64,000 bases of DNA from Comamonadaceae bacterium CG12_big_fil_rev_8_21_14_0_65_59_15 (GTDB lineage: Bacteria > Pseudomonadota > Gammaproteobacteria > Burkholderiales > Burkholderiaceae_C), in assembly GCA_002786915.1 (NCBI GenBank), contig PCUV01000049.1, positions 124,001 through 188,000 on the forward strand. Reading direction: 5' to 3'. The notes beneath the pieces are model-generated. The model searched no databases and was not told the DNA's origin. It worked only from the letters and a program-made list of their open reading frames with translations. The translations under genes were made by a program, and so were the position numbers. Positions 1 through 9,538 of this stretch are shown here, piece after piece; position 1 is the first letter of the stretch, and the number at the start of each line of letters is the position of its first letter.

Positions 1-447
1 GGCGTGGTGCGCGCGCGCGCGCTGGCCAAACAGTTGGGCTGTGACCTGGCCATCATTGACAAACGCCGCCCCAAGGCCAATGTCAGCGAAGTGATGCACG
101 TGATCGGCGAAATTGACGGTCGCAACTGCGTCGTCATGGACGACATGATCGACACCGCCGGTACGCTGGTCAAAGCCGCTGAAGTGCTCAAGCAGCGCGG
201 CGCAAAAAAGGTGTACGCCTATTGCACCCACCCCATTTTCTCCGGCCCGGCCATCGAACGCATCAGCACCGGCGACGCGCTCGACGAAGTGGTGGTCACC
301 AATACCATTCCACTCAGCCCCCATGCGGCTGCCTGCCCCAAGATCCGGCAGCTGAATGTGGCACCGCTGATCGCCGAAACCATTTACCGTATCGCGCATG
401 GCAAGTCTGTCATGAGTTTTTTTTCTGATCAGGAAAACCTTTTCTGA
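1..447 (+). CDS. prs: Ribose-phosphate pyrophosphokinase (PRPP synthase), C-terminal part; 5' end lies outside the window
   Basis: Makes PRPP from ribose 5-phosphate and ATP in the cytoplasm, feeding nucleotide, histidine and tryptophan synthesis. The reading frame is open from base 1, so the visible 148 codons are the C-terminal half of a roughly 315-aa enzyme. The PRPP-binding loop DDMIDTAGT is present, followed by the usual end of the fold (YRIAHGKSV). A rho-independent terminator follows at once, so prs ends its transcription unit before rplY. Next-door prs and rplY (L25) is the common proteobacterial arrangement and supports both calls. Confidence 0.96.
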   Translation, partial: GVVRARALAKQLGCDLAIIDKRRPKANVSEVMHVIGEIDGRNCVVMDDMIDTAGTLVKAAEVLKQRGAKKVYAYCTHPIFSGPAIERISTGDALDEVVVTNTIPLSPHAAACPKIRQLNVAPLIAETIYRIAHGKSVMSFFSDQENLF

Positions 448-462
448 CCGGAATCAGCAGTG

Positions 463-492
463 GCCAGCCTCCACGTTGGGGTTGGCTTTTTT
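463..492 (+). terminator. Rho-independent terminator after prs
   Basis: GCCAGCCTCCA pairs with TGGGGTTGGC around a CGT loop, with two G-T pairs, and is followed by six Ts at 487-492. It lies 15 bases after the prs stop codon. Confidence 0.8.
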
Positions 493-538
493 CAATCAGG
501 GTCGCACTGGTCGCGGTCGGCCCAACAGGAGTTAGTCG

Positions 539-1219
539 ATGAAAGTTGTCGCTTTTGAGCGCTCAAAGCAGGGCACGGGTGCGAGCCGCCGTCTGCGCGT
601 CACCGGGCGTACACCCGGTATCGTATACGGCGGAGCCGGTGAACCCAAGCTGATCGAACTTGATCACAATGCGCTGTGGCATGCGCTGAAAAAAGAAGCC
701 TTCCATTCCAGCGTCTTGAACATGGATATCGCTGGCACAGAAAGCAAAGTGCTGTTGCGCGATGTCCAGATGCACCCTTACAAGCAGTTGATCCTGCACG
801 TGGATTTCCAACGCGTGGATGCCACGACCAAACTGCACATGAAGGTGCCGCTGCACTTCAGCGGTGACGATCAGTCACCAGCCGTCAAGTCCGAAGGCTG
901 CATTGCCAACCACGTGCTGAGCGAAATTGACGTGCTATGCCTGCCAGGCGACCTGCCCGAGTTCATCAAGGTGGACCTGAGTGGCTTGCACAAGGGCAGT
1001 TCGCTGCACTTGTCGGACATTCCCATGCCCAAGGGTGTCAAGGCCGTCACACACGGTGGCGACAAGAACCCGGTGGTGGTGTCGGTGGTGATGGTTGCGG
1101 CCGCTGAAGAAGCGCCGGTTGCCGAAGCTACAGCACCCGAAGCCGCCGCCAAGCCAGACGCCAAGGCTGATGCCAAGCCGGCAGCCAAGGCCGAAGCCAA
1201 GCCAGCCGCCAAGAAATAA
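539..1219 (+). CDS. rplY: 50S ribosomal protein L25, long Ctc/TL5-type
   Basis: Binds 5S rRNA in the large ribosomal subunit. The 226-aa product has the N-terminal L25 domain (about residues 1-95), the second TL5/Ctc beta domain (about 100-180) and an Ala/Lys/Pro-rich tail from about residue 188. The basic tail is common in betaproteobacterial L25. An AGGAG ribosome-binding site lies 7 bases before the ATG. Terminators on both sides suggest it is transcribed alone. Confidence 0.96.
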   Translation: MKVVAFERSKQGTGASRRLRVTGRTPGIVYGGAGEPKLIELDHNALWHALKKEAFHSSVLNMDIAGTESKVLLRDVQMHPYKQLILHVDFQRVDATTKLHMKVPLHFSGDDQSPAVKSEGCIANHVLSEIDVLCLPGDLPEFIKVDLSGLHKGSSLHLSDIPMPKGVKAVTHGGDKNPVVVSVVMVAAAEEAPVAEATAPEAAAKPDAKADAKPAAKAEAKPAAKK

Positions 1220-1240
1220 TACGGGCCATGTCCGTGTACG

Positions 1241-1263
1241 AGCCCACTTCGGTGGGCTTTTTT
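1241..1263 (+). terminator. Rho-independent terminator after rplY
   Basis: Perfect 7-bp stem AGCCCAC / GTGGGCT with a TTCG tetraloop, followed by a T run to 1263. Sits 21 bases after the rplY stop. Confidence 0.92.
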
Positions 1264-1288
1264 ACGTCTGCCGCGCCATAATCTGATC

Positions 1289-1954
1289 ATGATTCGTCTT
1301 CTTGTTGGCCTGGGCAACCCGGGCCCGGACTACGCTGGCACCCGGCACAATGCAGGCTTCTGGTGGCTGGACGCCGTCGCCCGCCAACTCAATGTTTCGT
1401 TGCAAATGGACAAGGCCTACCAGGGCCTGGTCGCACGAACCACGTTCCAGGGGCACCCACTGTGGCTGCTGCAACCGCAGACTTTCATGAACCTGAGCGG
1501 CCATTCTGTGGCCGCGCTGGCGCGCTTTTTCAAGATCGAGCCACAAGACATTTTGGTGGCGCACGACGAACTGGATATTGCGCCCGGTGAAGCCAAGCTC
1601 AAACTGGGCGGTGGACACGCCGGTCACAACGGTTTGCGTGACCTGCATGCGCAACTCGGCACAGACCAATATTGGCGCCTGCGCATCGGGGTGGGGCACC
1701 CCGGCAACAAGGCCGAAGTCATCCACTGGGTGCTCAAAAAACCCTCACCCGATCACCGGATTGCCATTGAACAAACCATCGACCGCGCCGCGGGGGCCCT
1801 GCCCTACTTGCTTGCGGACGACATGGCGCAAGCCACACGCCTGATACACACCAGCAAACCGCCCCGCCCCAAACCACCTAGACCCACCCCGAGCGATGCC
1901 GCCCGGGTTGCAGACAGACCGGCTGACGCAACAAACAGGGGGGATATGCCGTGA
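1289..1954 (+). CDS. pth: Peptidyl-tRNA hydrolase
   Basis: Recycles peptidyl-tRNAs released from stalled ribosomes by cutting the ester bond. Family motifs are visible: LVGLGNPG at the N-terminus, GTRHNAGF with the catalytic His, FMNLSG, and [10 protein letters not shown] followed by [12 protein letters not shown]. At 221 aa it is longer than the E. coli enzyme (194 aa) because of a Pro/Arg-rich tail after about residue 185. Its stop overlaps the GTG start of the next gene by 4 bases, which suggests translational coupling. Confidence 0.96.
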   Translation: MIRLLVGLGNPGPDYAGTRHNAGFWWLDAVARQLNVSLQMDKAYQGLVARTTFQGHPLWLLQPQTFMNLSGHSVAALARFFKIEPQDILVAHDELDIAPGEAKLKLGGGHAGHNGLRDLHAQLGTDQYWRLRIGVGHPGNKAEVIHWVLKKPSPDHRIAIEQTIDRAAGALPYLLADDMAQATRLIHTSKPPRPKPPRPTPSDAARVADRPADATNRGDMP

Positions 1955-2415
1955 ACCGCCACCACATCCTGACTCTGTGTGTTTCTGCCATCTTGGGCAC
2001 ATTACCCCAGGCGGGCAGCGCCGAAACCATTTTCAGATGCGGCAACGCCTATAGCCAAACACCTTGCGCAGGCGCTGCCCAGATCAACATTGACGACACG
2101 CGCGACCCATCACGCAAGCAGGAGGTGGACGCCGCAACGCGCAGAGACGCCAAACTGGCCAAATCACTGGAGCAAAAAAGAATACAGGCCGAAAAATTGG
2201 TGAACCGTCCAGTTCAAGCGACCCAGGGCACGCCCGTTCAGGCGGACAGCGCCATACCCACCACCACCGAGGCGCCCCCAACCCTCCTGACACCCAAACG
2301 CCCACGCAAACAAACCTACAAACCCAAAGGCTTTGTTGCACTGGTGCCAGGCTCAGGCGTCAAAGGCGCACCCACTCAAAAAGCGGTCAAAAAAAGGGCG
2401 GCTGCTTCAAAATAA
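1951..2415 (+). CDS. Secreted DUF4124-type protein, function unknown
   Basis: A 154-aa protein with a signal peptide (hydrophobic stretch then cleavage near QAGSA-ET at about residue 24). The mature N-terminus ([14 protein letters not shown]) matches the DUF4124 pattern of short Cys-containing envelope proteins in beta- and gammaproteobacteria. The rest is a Lys/Ala/Pro-rich, probably disordered tail. Start is the GTG overlapping the pth stop. It converges on the ferredoxin gene with a single base between them. No enzymatic motif is seen; an envelope role is inferred only from the signal peptide. Confidence 0.8.
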   Translation: MNRHHILTLCVSAILGTLPQAGSAETIFRCGNAYSQTPCAGAAQINIDDTRDPSRKQEVDAATRRDAKLAKSLEQKRIQAEKLVNRPVQATQGTPVQADSAIPTTTEAPPTLLTPKRPRKQTYKPKGFVALVPGSGVKGAPTQKAVKKRAAASK

Positions 2416-2416
2416 A

Positions 2417-2805
<389 letters not shown>

Positions 2806-2839
2806 TTCATGAATGCCCAAATTTTAGGCAGATACCGTA

Positions 2840-3292
2840 TCACTCACTGTCATCAGTGTCATGTTCCGGGCTCTTGACGATCATCACCGGCACGCCCGCA
2901 GCGTGCAACACCTCGTTGGACACCGAGCCCAGCAACGCGCTGCGCAGGGCACTGGTCCCGCTGGCACCCATGATGACCAGATCGCAGGCATAGTTTTCAA
3001 GCAATTCCAGCAACATGTTGGCCGGATCACCGTTGGCCACCTCACTTTCGTAGATGATACCGGCATCTTCCAGTAACGTCTGCGCGACCTGCAAGGTGTG
3101 CGCGCCCGCAGCGGCGCTGGCTTGTTCGATGACCTGTGGGTCGTGCGCCACCATCAGCTCGTAAAGGCTGGCTGGCTCTTGCACGTTGGCCAACACCACC
3201 GACGCATCCAGCCCGTCGTCAATGAGACGGATCGATGTCTGCACTGCAGCCACCGCCGACACCGAACCGTCAAAAGGCAGAAGAATCTTCAT
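2840..3292 (-). CDS. Universal stress protein, UspA family
   Basis: Single-domain 150-aa Usp protein. The ATP-binding pattern G-x2-G-x9-G-S is present as GASG...GSVSN near the C-terminus, and the N-terminus starts KILLPFDGS as usual. Such cytoplasmic dimers bind ATP and protect against various stresses, but the client is unknown. It is downstream of coaD with a 27-base gap, in the same direction, so probably co-transcribed. Confidence 0.92.
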   Translation of the reverse strand: MKILLPFDGSVSAVAAVQTSIRLIDDGLDASVVLANVQEPASLYELMVAHDPQVIEQASAAAGAHTLQVAQTLLEDAGIIYESEVANGDPANMLLELLENYACDLVIMGASGTSALRSALLGSVSNEVLHAAGVPVMIVKSPEHDTDDSE

Positions 3293-3319
3293 GATGCACT
3301 CCAGTGGGTTGAAATCGAA

Positions 3320-3814
3320 TCAGTCTTTAAGGCGCAATTTGTCCAACAGGCGCCGATGCACCGTGCCCGAGACAAAACCGCTCACGTCACCGCCCAACGC
3401 GGCAATCTCACGCACCAGCGTACTCGAAACGTATTGATACCTGTCATCGGGCAACAGAAAAAGCGTTTCCACCTCTGGCATCAGGCTGCGGTTCATGCCG
3501 GCGAGTTGTCGTTCATAGTCGAAATCAGTCACGGACCGCACACCCCGCACCACCACCTGCGCTTTTTGCGCGCGCACAAAATCTCGCAGCAGTCCGTCAA
3601 ACGCCGCCACTTCAACACCGGCACAATCAGAGAGCGCCTCACGCGCCAGCGCCAGCCGCTCATCCAGAGAGAACAGAGACTTTTTGTGATGCCCGGCAGC
3701 CACGGCAACAATGACGCGTCCAAACAGGCGCACGCTGCGCCGCACGATATCTTCGTGGCCCAAGGTGATTGGGTCAAACGTGCCGGCATAAACAGCGCTC
3801 AGCGGTGAACTCAT
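3320..3814 (-). CDS. coaD: Pantetheine-phosphate adenylyltransferase
   Basis: Fourth step of coenzyme A synthesis: 4'-phosphopantetheine plus ATP to dephospho-CoA. The 164-aa protein has the nucleotidyltransferase motif (T/H)xGH as YAGTFDPITLGH, the substrate-site segment RGVRSVTDFDYE, and SSTLVREIA near the C-terminus. The frame runs open further upstream, but ATG at 3814 gives the normal family length and N-terminus. The pathway's last enzyme, coaE, is also in this window (11965). Neighbours rsmD and the ferredoxin are the usual context. Confidence 0.95.
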   Translation of the reverse strand: MSSPLSAVYAGTFDPITLGHEDIVRRSVRLFGRVIVAVAAGHHKKSLFSLDERLALAREALSDCAGVEVAAFDGLLRDFVRAQKAQVVVRGVRSVTDFDYERQLAGMNRSLMPEVETLFLLPDDRYQYVSSTLVREIAALGGDVSGFVSGTVHRRLLDKLRLKD

Positions 3815-3884
3815 GGCAAACGACTCGTGACAAGTTAATGCGATCATTATCACGCCATCACCTGCGCTCGCGCAGGTCTTGACA

Positions 3885-4469
3885 TCAACCCAAACCTGCT
3901 TGCCTGTGACGCAACAAGTGCGCGTGCACCGCACCCGCTTTCAGGTCGCGGTGCGTTTCCAACCCGAAGGGGCGCAAGCGTTCACCCGACCAACACTCAG
4001 GCGACTCCAGATACACCCAGCCAGTGGCGGTCACAGCCCGCGCGGCACCGGCCAGCGCCGCATCCCACACCGCCGAATCAAAAGGTGGATCCAGAAAAAC
4101 CACGTCCAATGACGCTGGCTCCATCTGCTGAAGTTGAACCAGTGCGTCACCTTTCACCAACGTCACTCCGTCAGCAGCAAGCCGTGTGCGCATCCGTTGC
4201 AACTGCGCAAAAGCCTGGGGGTCTCGCTCGATCATGATGACCGACGCGGCACCGCGCGAAGCCGCTTCAAAACCGAGCGCGCCGCTACCGGCAAAAGCGT
4301 CCAGGCAACGCCAGCCACGCAGGTCCTGCCCCAGCCAGTTGAACAGGGTCTCACGTACCCGGTCGGGTGTGGGACGCAGGCCGGGGCGATCGATGACCGC
4401 CAGCGGAGTGCGCCGGTACATGCCCCCGATGATGCGTACCTGGTGCGTGTCGTGATGTTGTCGTGTCAT
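3885..4469 (-). CDS. rsmD: 16S rRNA (guanine(966)-N2)-methyltransferase
   Basis: Methylates G966 of 16S rRNA using SAM. Visible motifs: QVRIIGG at the start, RPTPDRVRETLFNWL, the SAM-binding loop DAFAGSGALGFEAASRGA, and the catalytic DPPF in VVFLDPPFDS. There are two in-frame ATGs 9 bases apart; the inner one (4469) has AGGA at a proper distance, while the outer (4478) has none. rsmD-coaD adjacency is widely conserved. Confidence 0.94.
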   Translation of the reverse strand: MTRQHHDTHQVRIIGGMYRRTPLAVIDRPGLRPTPDRVRETLFNWLGQDLRGWRCLDAFAGSGALGFEAASRGAASVIMIERDPQAFAQLQRMRTRLAADGVTLVKGDALVQLQQMEPASLDVVFLDPPFDSAVWDAALAGAARAVTATGWVYLESPECWSGERLRPFGLETHRDLKAGAVHAHLLRHRQAGLG

Positions 4470-4520
4470 GCATGTCATCCTAGCGCAGGCACCACACGCA
4501 TCAAAGCTGCTTCAGGGGTT

Positions 4521-5879
4521 TCAAGGCGCTGCGGGCCCCACGACCACGGTCACCATGGCAGCGGGATTGAGCTTGCGTGCAAAGGCGCTGCGAACATCTG
4601 CCACCGTGACCTTGGCCACCTGTTGCGTCCAGGTCTCCAGATAGTTCAGCGGCAAGTCGTTCCAAGCGATGTTGGCGACGTTGCCCAGCAACTTGCGGTT
4701 GCTGTCGATCAACAAGGCAAAGCCGTTGATCAGGTTATCTTTGGCGGCCTTGAGTTCTGCTTCGGTCGGCCCGTTGGCAACAAAGTCTGTCAGCACCTCG
4801 CGCGCCACTTTCACCGCCTGCGCGGCCTGGTCGGGGCGCGTTTCCAGCCCGATGGTAAAAGCACCTGCGTGCAGCCCGGGGCCGAACGCGCTATAGACGC
4901 TGTAACTCAGACCCCGCTTTTCACGCACCTCGTTGGTCAGACGTGACACGAAACCGCCCCCGCCCAAAATGTAATTGCCCACAGTCAGCGCAAAGTGGTC
5001 CGGATCGGCCCGTTTGTAACCGGGTTGGCCGATCAATACATGTGCTTGCGCCGACTGAAAGGGAATGCTCTGTTGCACCGGTTGCGTCAGCGCTGCCACC
5101 TCAGGCAAGGCGGGCAACGCCGCACAGGCACCCGCAGCGCTGCGCCCGGCCAGCGGTGCCAGCAACTGTTGCACCAGTGCGTCGGCTTGCGCCCGGTCCA
5201 CCGCGCCCACCACCGTCACTTTGGCGCGACAGGGTTGGATCATGGCGCGGTAAAACGCCTCCATGTGATCCACCGAAATCCGCCCGAGGGTGGCTTCGGT
5301 CGTATCAAAACCATAGGGGTGACTGCCATATACGCCTTGGGAAAACGCACGTTCAGCCTGCGTACCTGGGCGGGTATTGGCCTCCCGGATGGCAGCAATC
5401 ATCGCTTCGCGCTCACGCAGCCAGACGTCTGCCGGAAAAGCCGGATCGGCCATTTGCCGGGCCGCCAGTTGCGCCGCGCGCGGCAATAAATCGGGGTAGG
5501 TCAGGGTGCGCAGCATAAAGCTCATGCGGTCGTTGCCGACATGCGCACCAAAGCTCGCGCCCAGATCGGCCCAAGCCTCGCCCAACGCGTTTTCGTCCAG
5601 CGCCACTTCGGCCCCGGACGCGCGCACGCCCTCACTGACCATGGCCGCCGTCACACTGGCCAGCCCGGCCTGCTCAACCGGATCGCGCCTGCTGCCTGCA
5701 TCAAAATCAAGCTGCACATCGAGCATGGGTATGACCTGGCTCGACACCAAAAAAACCTGTGTCCCGGTGGGCTGCGTCCAGTGCTCCACCGGAATCGCCG
5801 CCTGTGCAGCTTGTATAGAAAATAAGACTGTAGCCCAGTATATAAAAGCACAAGTAGCTAGTTTTTTGATAGTCATCAT
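4521..5879 (-). CDS. M16-family peptidase-like protein without zinc site (partner subunit)
   Basis: A 452-aa exported protein of the pitrilysin/M16 family. It lacks the HxxEH zinc motif (the equivalent stretch reads LASVTAAMVSEG) but keeps the Arg/Tyr region KRGLSYSVYSAFGPG, as expected for the non-catalytic half of a two-subunit M16 enzyme. The catalytic partner is encoded 19 bases upstream. A signal peptide with AQA cleavage near residue 27 puts it in the periplasm. Codons 3-23 of that signal peptide coincide with a copy of the dispersed palindromic element, so the leader seems to have been built from or overwritten by a repeat. Confidence 0.9.
   Translation of the reverse strand: MMTIKKLATCAFIYWATVLFSIQAAQAAIPVEHWTQPTGTQVFLVSSQVIPMLDVQLDFDAGSRRDPVEQAGLASVTAAMVSEGVRASGAEVALDENALGEAWADLGASFGAHVGNDRMSFMLRTLTYPDLLPRAAQLAARQMADPAFPADVWLREREAMIAAIREANTRPGTQAERAFSQGVYGSHPYGFDTTEATLGRISVDHMEAFYRAMIQPCRAKVTVVGAVDRAQADALVQQLLAPLAGRSAAGACAALPALPEVAALTQPVQQSIPFQSAQAHVLIGQPGYKRADPDHFALTVGNYILGGGGFVSRLTNEVREKRGLSYSVYSAFGPGLHAGAFTIGLETRPDQAAQAVKVAREVLTDFVANGPTEAELKAAKDNLINGFALLIDSNRKLLGNVANIAWNDLPLNYLETWTQQVAKVTVADVRSAFARKLNPAAMVTVVVGPAAP
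5811..5872 (-). repeat. Dispersed palindromic element, copy 1, inside an M16 signal peptide
   Basis: Read on the minus strand this is CTATCAAAAAACTAGCTACT followed by TGTGCTT, a short spacer, GGGCTACAGTC and TTATTTTC. It aligns with the pattern seen at 38980 and 50328: GATAGCTGCTTGCGCTT, spacer, CAAGCGCTAGAGGCC, then a T-rich end. It spans codons 3-23 of the gene and is free of stop codons in that frame. Confidence 0.6.
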
Positions 5880-5898
5880 GGCAACAATTGATGGGGGT

Positions 5899-7332
5899 TC
5901 AATGCCGCAGCGCGGCGTTGGCGGTACGTGGCTTGTGGTTGCTGTCCAGCGGCTGCGGCTGTAGATGCGCCACCGTCAGCTGGTCGTCGCCAAAGTAGCG
6001 CGCCGCCACCGACTGCACCTGCGCTGCGGTCACAGTGCGCAAACGCTCGATCAGGCGTTCGTCCGCATCGACTGACCACCCCTGTGCCCACTGGGACCCC
6101 AACTCGCGCGCCTGGTTGAACAGTGAATCGCGCTTGAACACCTCACTGGCCACCCACTGTGTCTTCACGCGCGCCAGCTCTGCCTGCGTGACACCCTCGC
6201 GGGCGATGCGCTGCACCTGCGCGCGCAAGGCCTGCTCCACGTCGTCAGCTGACTTGCCCGCAGCGGGCACACCCATCAGCATGAACAACTGAGGGCCGCG
6301 GCCCCACAAGCCGTTGTAGGCGCCCACGCTGTCTGCCACTCGGCCTGGACCCTGCGTCAGTGCGCGCTCCAGCCGCGCGCCCTGGTAACCATCCAGCACC
6401 GCAGACAACACCGTCAGCGCCAGCGCGTCATCGTCGTCAGCCGAACCAGCCTTGAACTGTAGCGACGGCACCTTGAAAGCCAGCGTCACGTTGGCTTGGG
6501 AGGCTGGGGCCTTGAACACCAGTCGTTTCATGCCTGCTTGCGTCGGCTCCAGATGCGGCTTGCGCGCCGGTACAGATCGAGAGGGCAACGCGCCATAGTA
6601 TTTTTCAGCCAAAGCCCGAACCTGATCGACCTGCACGTCACCCGCAACCACCACAGCAGCGTTGGCGGGCACATACCAGCGCCGATAAAAGGCGCGCGCA
6701 TCGTCAGGGCTCAGGGCGTCCAGGTCGCTCATCCAACCCACAATCGGCCGACGGTAGGGTGCAGCGACAAATGCCGTGGCGTGGAGCGCCTCCTGCATCA
6801 GCGCAACAGGGTTGTCTTCCGTGCGCATGCGACGCTCTTCCTTGACCACTTCAAGCTCGCGCCTGAATTCATCGTCGGGCCATTGGTTGTTGGCAAACCG
6901 GTCCGCTTCCAGCCGCATCACGTCCTCCAGACGGGCTGAGGGAATTTGCTGGTAGTAGCCGGTGTAGTCGTGGCTGGTAAAAGCGTTCTCCCGCCCGCCC
7001 AGCGTCGCCACGCGGCGCGAAAATTCCCCCGCTGGCACACTGGGTGTGCCCTTGAACATCATGTGTTCCAGCACATGTGCCACGCCGGATGTGCCATCCA
7101 CCTCGTCCATGGAACCCACTCGCACCCACACCATGTGCACCGCCGTGGGGGCACGCCGGTCGGGCTTGACGATCAAGGTCATCCCATTAGCGAGTGTGAA
7201 CTGCTGTGCCTGGACTGACTCTGGCGGCGTCGCCGCCTCCAGATGAACGGCCGCCAGGGCCAACAAAAAAGAAAATGCCGAGCGCAAGAAAGTATGATGC
7301 AGGCTGTAGCCTTGCAGGATGTGTCGTTTCAT
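5899..7332 (-). CDS. Periplasmic M16 zinc metallopeptidase, catalytic subunit
   Basis: Zinc-dependent endopeptidase of the pitrilysin/PqqL/YmxG group. The inverted zinc motif HxxEH is present as HVLEHMMFKG about 80 residues in, with the usual downstream Glu-rich segment. Two M16 domains follow. A signal peptide (MKRHILQG then a hydrophobic run ending LEAA) exports it. Possible starts are 7359, 7341 and 7332; 7332 is chosen because it gives a normal leader, but none has a clear ribosome-binding site. It is divergent from ftsY with only 29 bases between, and upstream of its non-catalytic partner. Confidence 0.92.
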   Translation of the reverse strand: MKRHILQGYSLHHTFLRSAFSFLLALAAVHLEAATPPESVQAQQFTLANGMTLIVKPDRRAPTAVHMVWVRVGSMDEVDGTSGVAHVLEHMMFKGTPSVPAGEFSRRVATLGGRENAFTSHDYTGYYQQIPSARLEDVMRLEADRFANNQWPDDEFRRELEVVKEERRMRTEDNPVALMQEALHATAFVAAPYRRPIVGWMSDLDALSPDDARAFYRRWYVPANAAVVVAGDVQVDQVRALAEKYYGALPSRSVPARKPHLEPTQAGMKRLVFKAPASQANVTLAFKVPSLQFKAGSADDDDALALTVLSAVLDGYQGARLERALTQGPGRVADSVGAYNGLWGRGPQLFMLMGVPAAGKSADDVEQALRAQVQRIAREGVTQAELARVKTQWVASEVFKRDSLFNQARELGSQWAQGWSVDADERLIERLRTVTAAQVQSVAARYFGDDQLTVAHLQPQPLDSNHKPRTANAALRH

Positions 7333-7361
7333 AGAATGCATTGATACCACGAAACGCATAA

Positions 7362-8393
7362 ATGTTCAGTTTTTTCAAAAAAAAACCCTCTGTCGTTGCC
7401 CCTTTAATTCCCCCTGACGCGGCCCCGCCCGCGGTCAGTGTTGAGGGATCGGTGACGCGCCAGTCGTGGCTGTCCAGACTGAAGTCGGGGCTGCGCAAAA
7501 CCGGCGCGGGCATCGCTTCGGTTTTTACCGGAACGCAGGTCGACGACGCCCTGTACGAAGACCTGGAGTCAGCCCTGTTGATGGCAGACACCGGCGTCAA
7601 GGCCACCAGCCACTTGCTGGACGACCTCAAGCGACGCGTCAAAGCATCCGCCACCACCGATCCAGCAGCGGTCAAGGGGCTGCTGATCGACGCCCTGACC
7701 GAGCTGCTCACCCCTCTGCAAAAACCGCTGGTGATCGGGCGCTTCAAGCCCACCGTCATCATGGTCACCGGCGTCAACGGTGCCGGCAAGACCACCACCA
7801 TCGGCAAACTCACACGGCATCTGGCCGCATCGGGTGCAAGCGTGTTGCTGGCGGCGGCTGACACGTTCCGGGCTGCCGCACGCGAGCAATTGGGCGTTTG
7901 GGCTGACCGCAACACGGTGGACATCATCAGTCAGGACGGCGGCGACCCGGCGGCGGTGTCGTTTGACGCCGTCAGCGCGGGCAAGGCGCGCGGCCGCGAT
8001 GTGGTGCTGGTCGACACCGCAGGCCGCCTGCCCACCCAACTGCACCTGATGGAAGAGCTGCGCAAGATCAAGCGGGTGATCCAAAAAACCGGCCCAGTTG
8101 CCAGCGCAGGTGACGCAGCGCTGGGTGAAGACAGTACGCCACCCCACGAGATCTTGCTGGTGATCGATGGCAATACCGGGCAAAACGCGCTGCACCAGGT
8201 CAAGGCGTTTGACGACGCACTGGGCCTGACCGGCCTGATCGTCACCAAACTAGACGGCACCGCCAAGGGCGGCGTGCTGGCAGCCATTGCGCGCGAACGA
8301 CCGCTACCGGTGTACTTCATCGGTGTGGGCGAAAAGCTGGAAGACCTGGAAACTTTTAACGCGCGTGAATTCGCGCAGGCGTTGCTGTCATGA
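7362..8393 (+). CDS. ftsY: Signal recognition particle receptor FtsY
   Basis: SRP receptor GTPase that docks ribosome-nascent chain complexes at the inner membrane. The NG domain is complete: P-loop GVNGAGKTTTIGKL, DTAGR, TKLDGTAKGG. At 343 aa it is short: the acidic A domain of E. coli FtsY is replaced by about 45 residues starting with FSFFKKK, a basic amphipathic start that may contact membrane. The stop overlaps the ATG of the next gene (ATGA), coupling it to a diguanylate cyclase. Confidence 0.96.
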   Translation: MFSFFKKKPSVVAPLIPPDAAPPAVSVEGSVTRQSWLSRLKSGLRKTGAGIASVFTGTQVDDALYEDLESALLMADTGVKATSHLLDDLKRRVKASATTDPAAVKGLLIDALTELLTPLQKPLVIGRFKPTVIMVTGVNGAGKTTTIGKLTRHLAASGASVLLAAADTFRAAAREQLGVWADRNTVDIISQDGGDPAAVSFDAVSAGKARGRDVVLVDTAGRLPTQLHLMEELRKIKRVIQKTGPVASAGDAALGEDSTPPHEILLVIDGNTGQNALHQVKAFDDALGLTGLIVTKLDGTAKGGVLAAIARERPLPVYFIGVGEKLEDLETFNAREFAQALLS

Positions 8394-9451
8394 GCGACAT
8401 CGTTGGCCAGCTTGCCGATCTGACCGCCTTGCGCGACCGCGCATCGCTCGACACTGCGCTGGCCACCACGCTGTACGACCTGCTCCATCCTGAAAGGATC
8501 GTGATCTTGCGACGCGTAGGGTCGGGTGGAGACGAACGTTGGCTCACTTGTGCTGACATTGTGCATGGCGTGGTGGACACCAGCCAAACAGCTGCTTGGG
8601 CCGACCTGGAACAACTGCCTGCGGCCGATCAGTTTCCAACGCGCCAGCAGGTGCTGGCAGAGCGCGTACATGCGCTGGCCTCGTCTAATGAGCAACCAAA
8701 TGTCTTCCCGCTGATCAGTGCCAATGGGGCGTCAACGGTGATGGAGCTATTTTTTCACCAAGCCCTCACAGACGAGCAAGTCCGCTTGATCGACGGCATT
8801 CTTCGTTTGTATCAGAACTTCCAAAATTTGCTGGACTATGGCGAACGCGACGCTCTGACTGACCTGCTCAACCGCAAGACTTTTGACGGTGCTTTCATGG
8901 AAGCTACCGTGTCGCAACGGCCAATGGCCGACGTGGTTTTAACCGACGACAATGAACGTCGGCAACCTGTCATATCCCAAAATGCATCTGCGTCCAGCGC
9001 GGGTTATTGGCTGGCAATGATCGATATAGACCACTTCAAACACGTCAACGACAACTATGGCCATCTGATCGGCGACGAAGTGCTTGTATTGCTGGCGCGA
9101 CTGATGCGCCAGACGTTTCGCATCCATGACCAGTTGTACCGATTCGGTGGCGAAGAATTTGTGGTGTTGATGCGTTGTACAAGCTCGGAACAAGCTGCGC
9201 AGGCGTTGGAGCGCCTGCGCGTAGTAACTGAAGCTTATCGATTCTCCCAGGTGGGTCACATCACGATCAGCGTTGGCTTTTCTGAAGTACTCCACGGAGA
9301 CTCCCCCAGCAGTGCCATCGAGCGTGCCGACAAGGCGGTGTATTACGCCAAAGAGCACGGTCGCAATCAGGTTTGCAGTTTTGAAGAGTTGCTGGCGTGT
9401 GGCAAGCTTGCATCAGAGCCAGGAAACGTGGGTGACATTGAGTTGTTTTAG
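8390..9451 (+). CDS. Diguanylate cyclase (GGDEF) with N-terminal sensor-like domain
   Basis: Makes cyclic di-GMP from two GTP. The C-terminal half (about residues 155-335) is a GGDEF domain: DALTDLLNRKTFD, MIDIDHFKHVNDNYGH, and the active-site RFGGEEF. An insertion of about 45 residues sits between the first motif and the MIDIDHFK strand. The first 150 residues look GAF-like but carry no diagnostic motif. There is no RxxD inhibitory site at the usual spot before GGEEF. No membrane segment is seen, so cytoplasmic. It lies between ftsY and the pilus genes, where c-di-GMP control of pili would make sense; that link is inferred. Confidence 0.9.
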   Translation: MSDIVGQLADLTALRDRASLDTALATTLYDLLHPERIVILRRVGSGGDERWLTCADIVHGVVDTSQTAAWADLEQLPAADQFPTRQQVLAERVHALASSNEQPNVFPLISANGASTVMELFFHQALTDEQVRLIDGILRLYQNFQNLLDYGERDALTDLLNRKTFDGAFMEATVSQRPMADVVLTDDNERRQPVISQNASASSAGYWLAMIDIDHFKHVNDNYGHLIGDEVLVLLARLMRQTFRIHDQLYRFGGEEFVVLMRCTSSEQAAQALERLRVVTEAYRFSQVGHITISVGFSEVLHGDSPSSAIERADKAVYYAKEHGRNQVCSFEELLACGKLASEPGNVGDIELF

Positions 9452-9538
9452 GGCAAACGTAACAAATTTGCAATTTCTCAAGCGTGTTGAGACCTCGATA
9501 AAAATCAGGCGTCTTGCCTCGTAGTACATTCGCATCCT

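Noticed and set aside
3098..3808. 236-codon plus-strand frame opposite uspA/coaD
   Set aside because: Antisense shadow of two well-recognised genes; composition is typical of the complement of GC-rich coding DNA.
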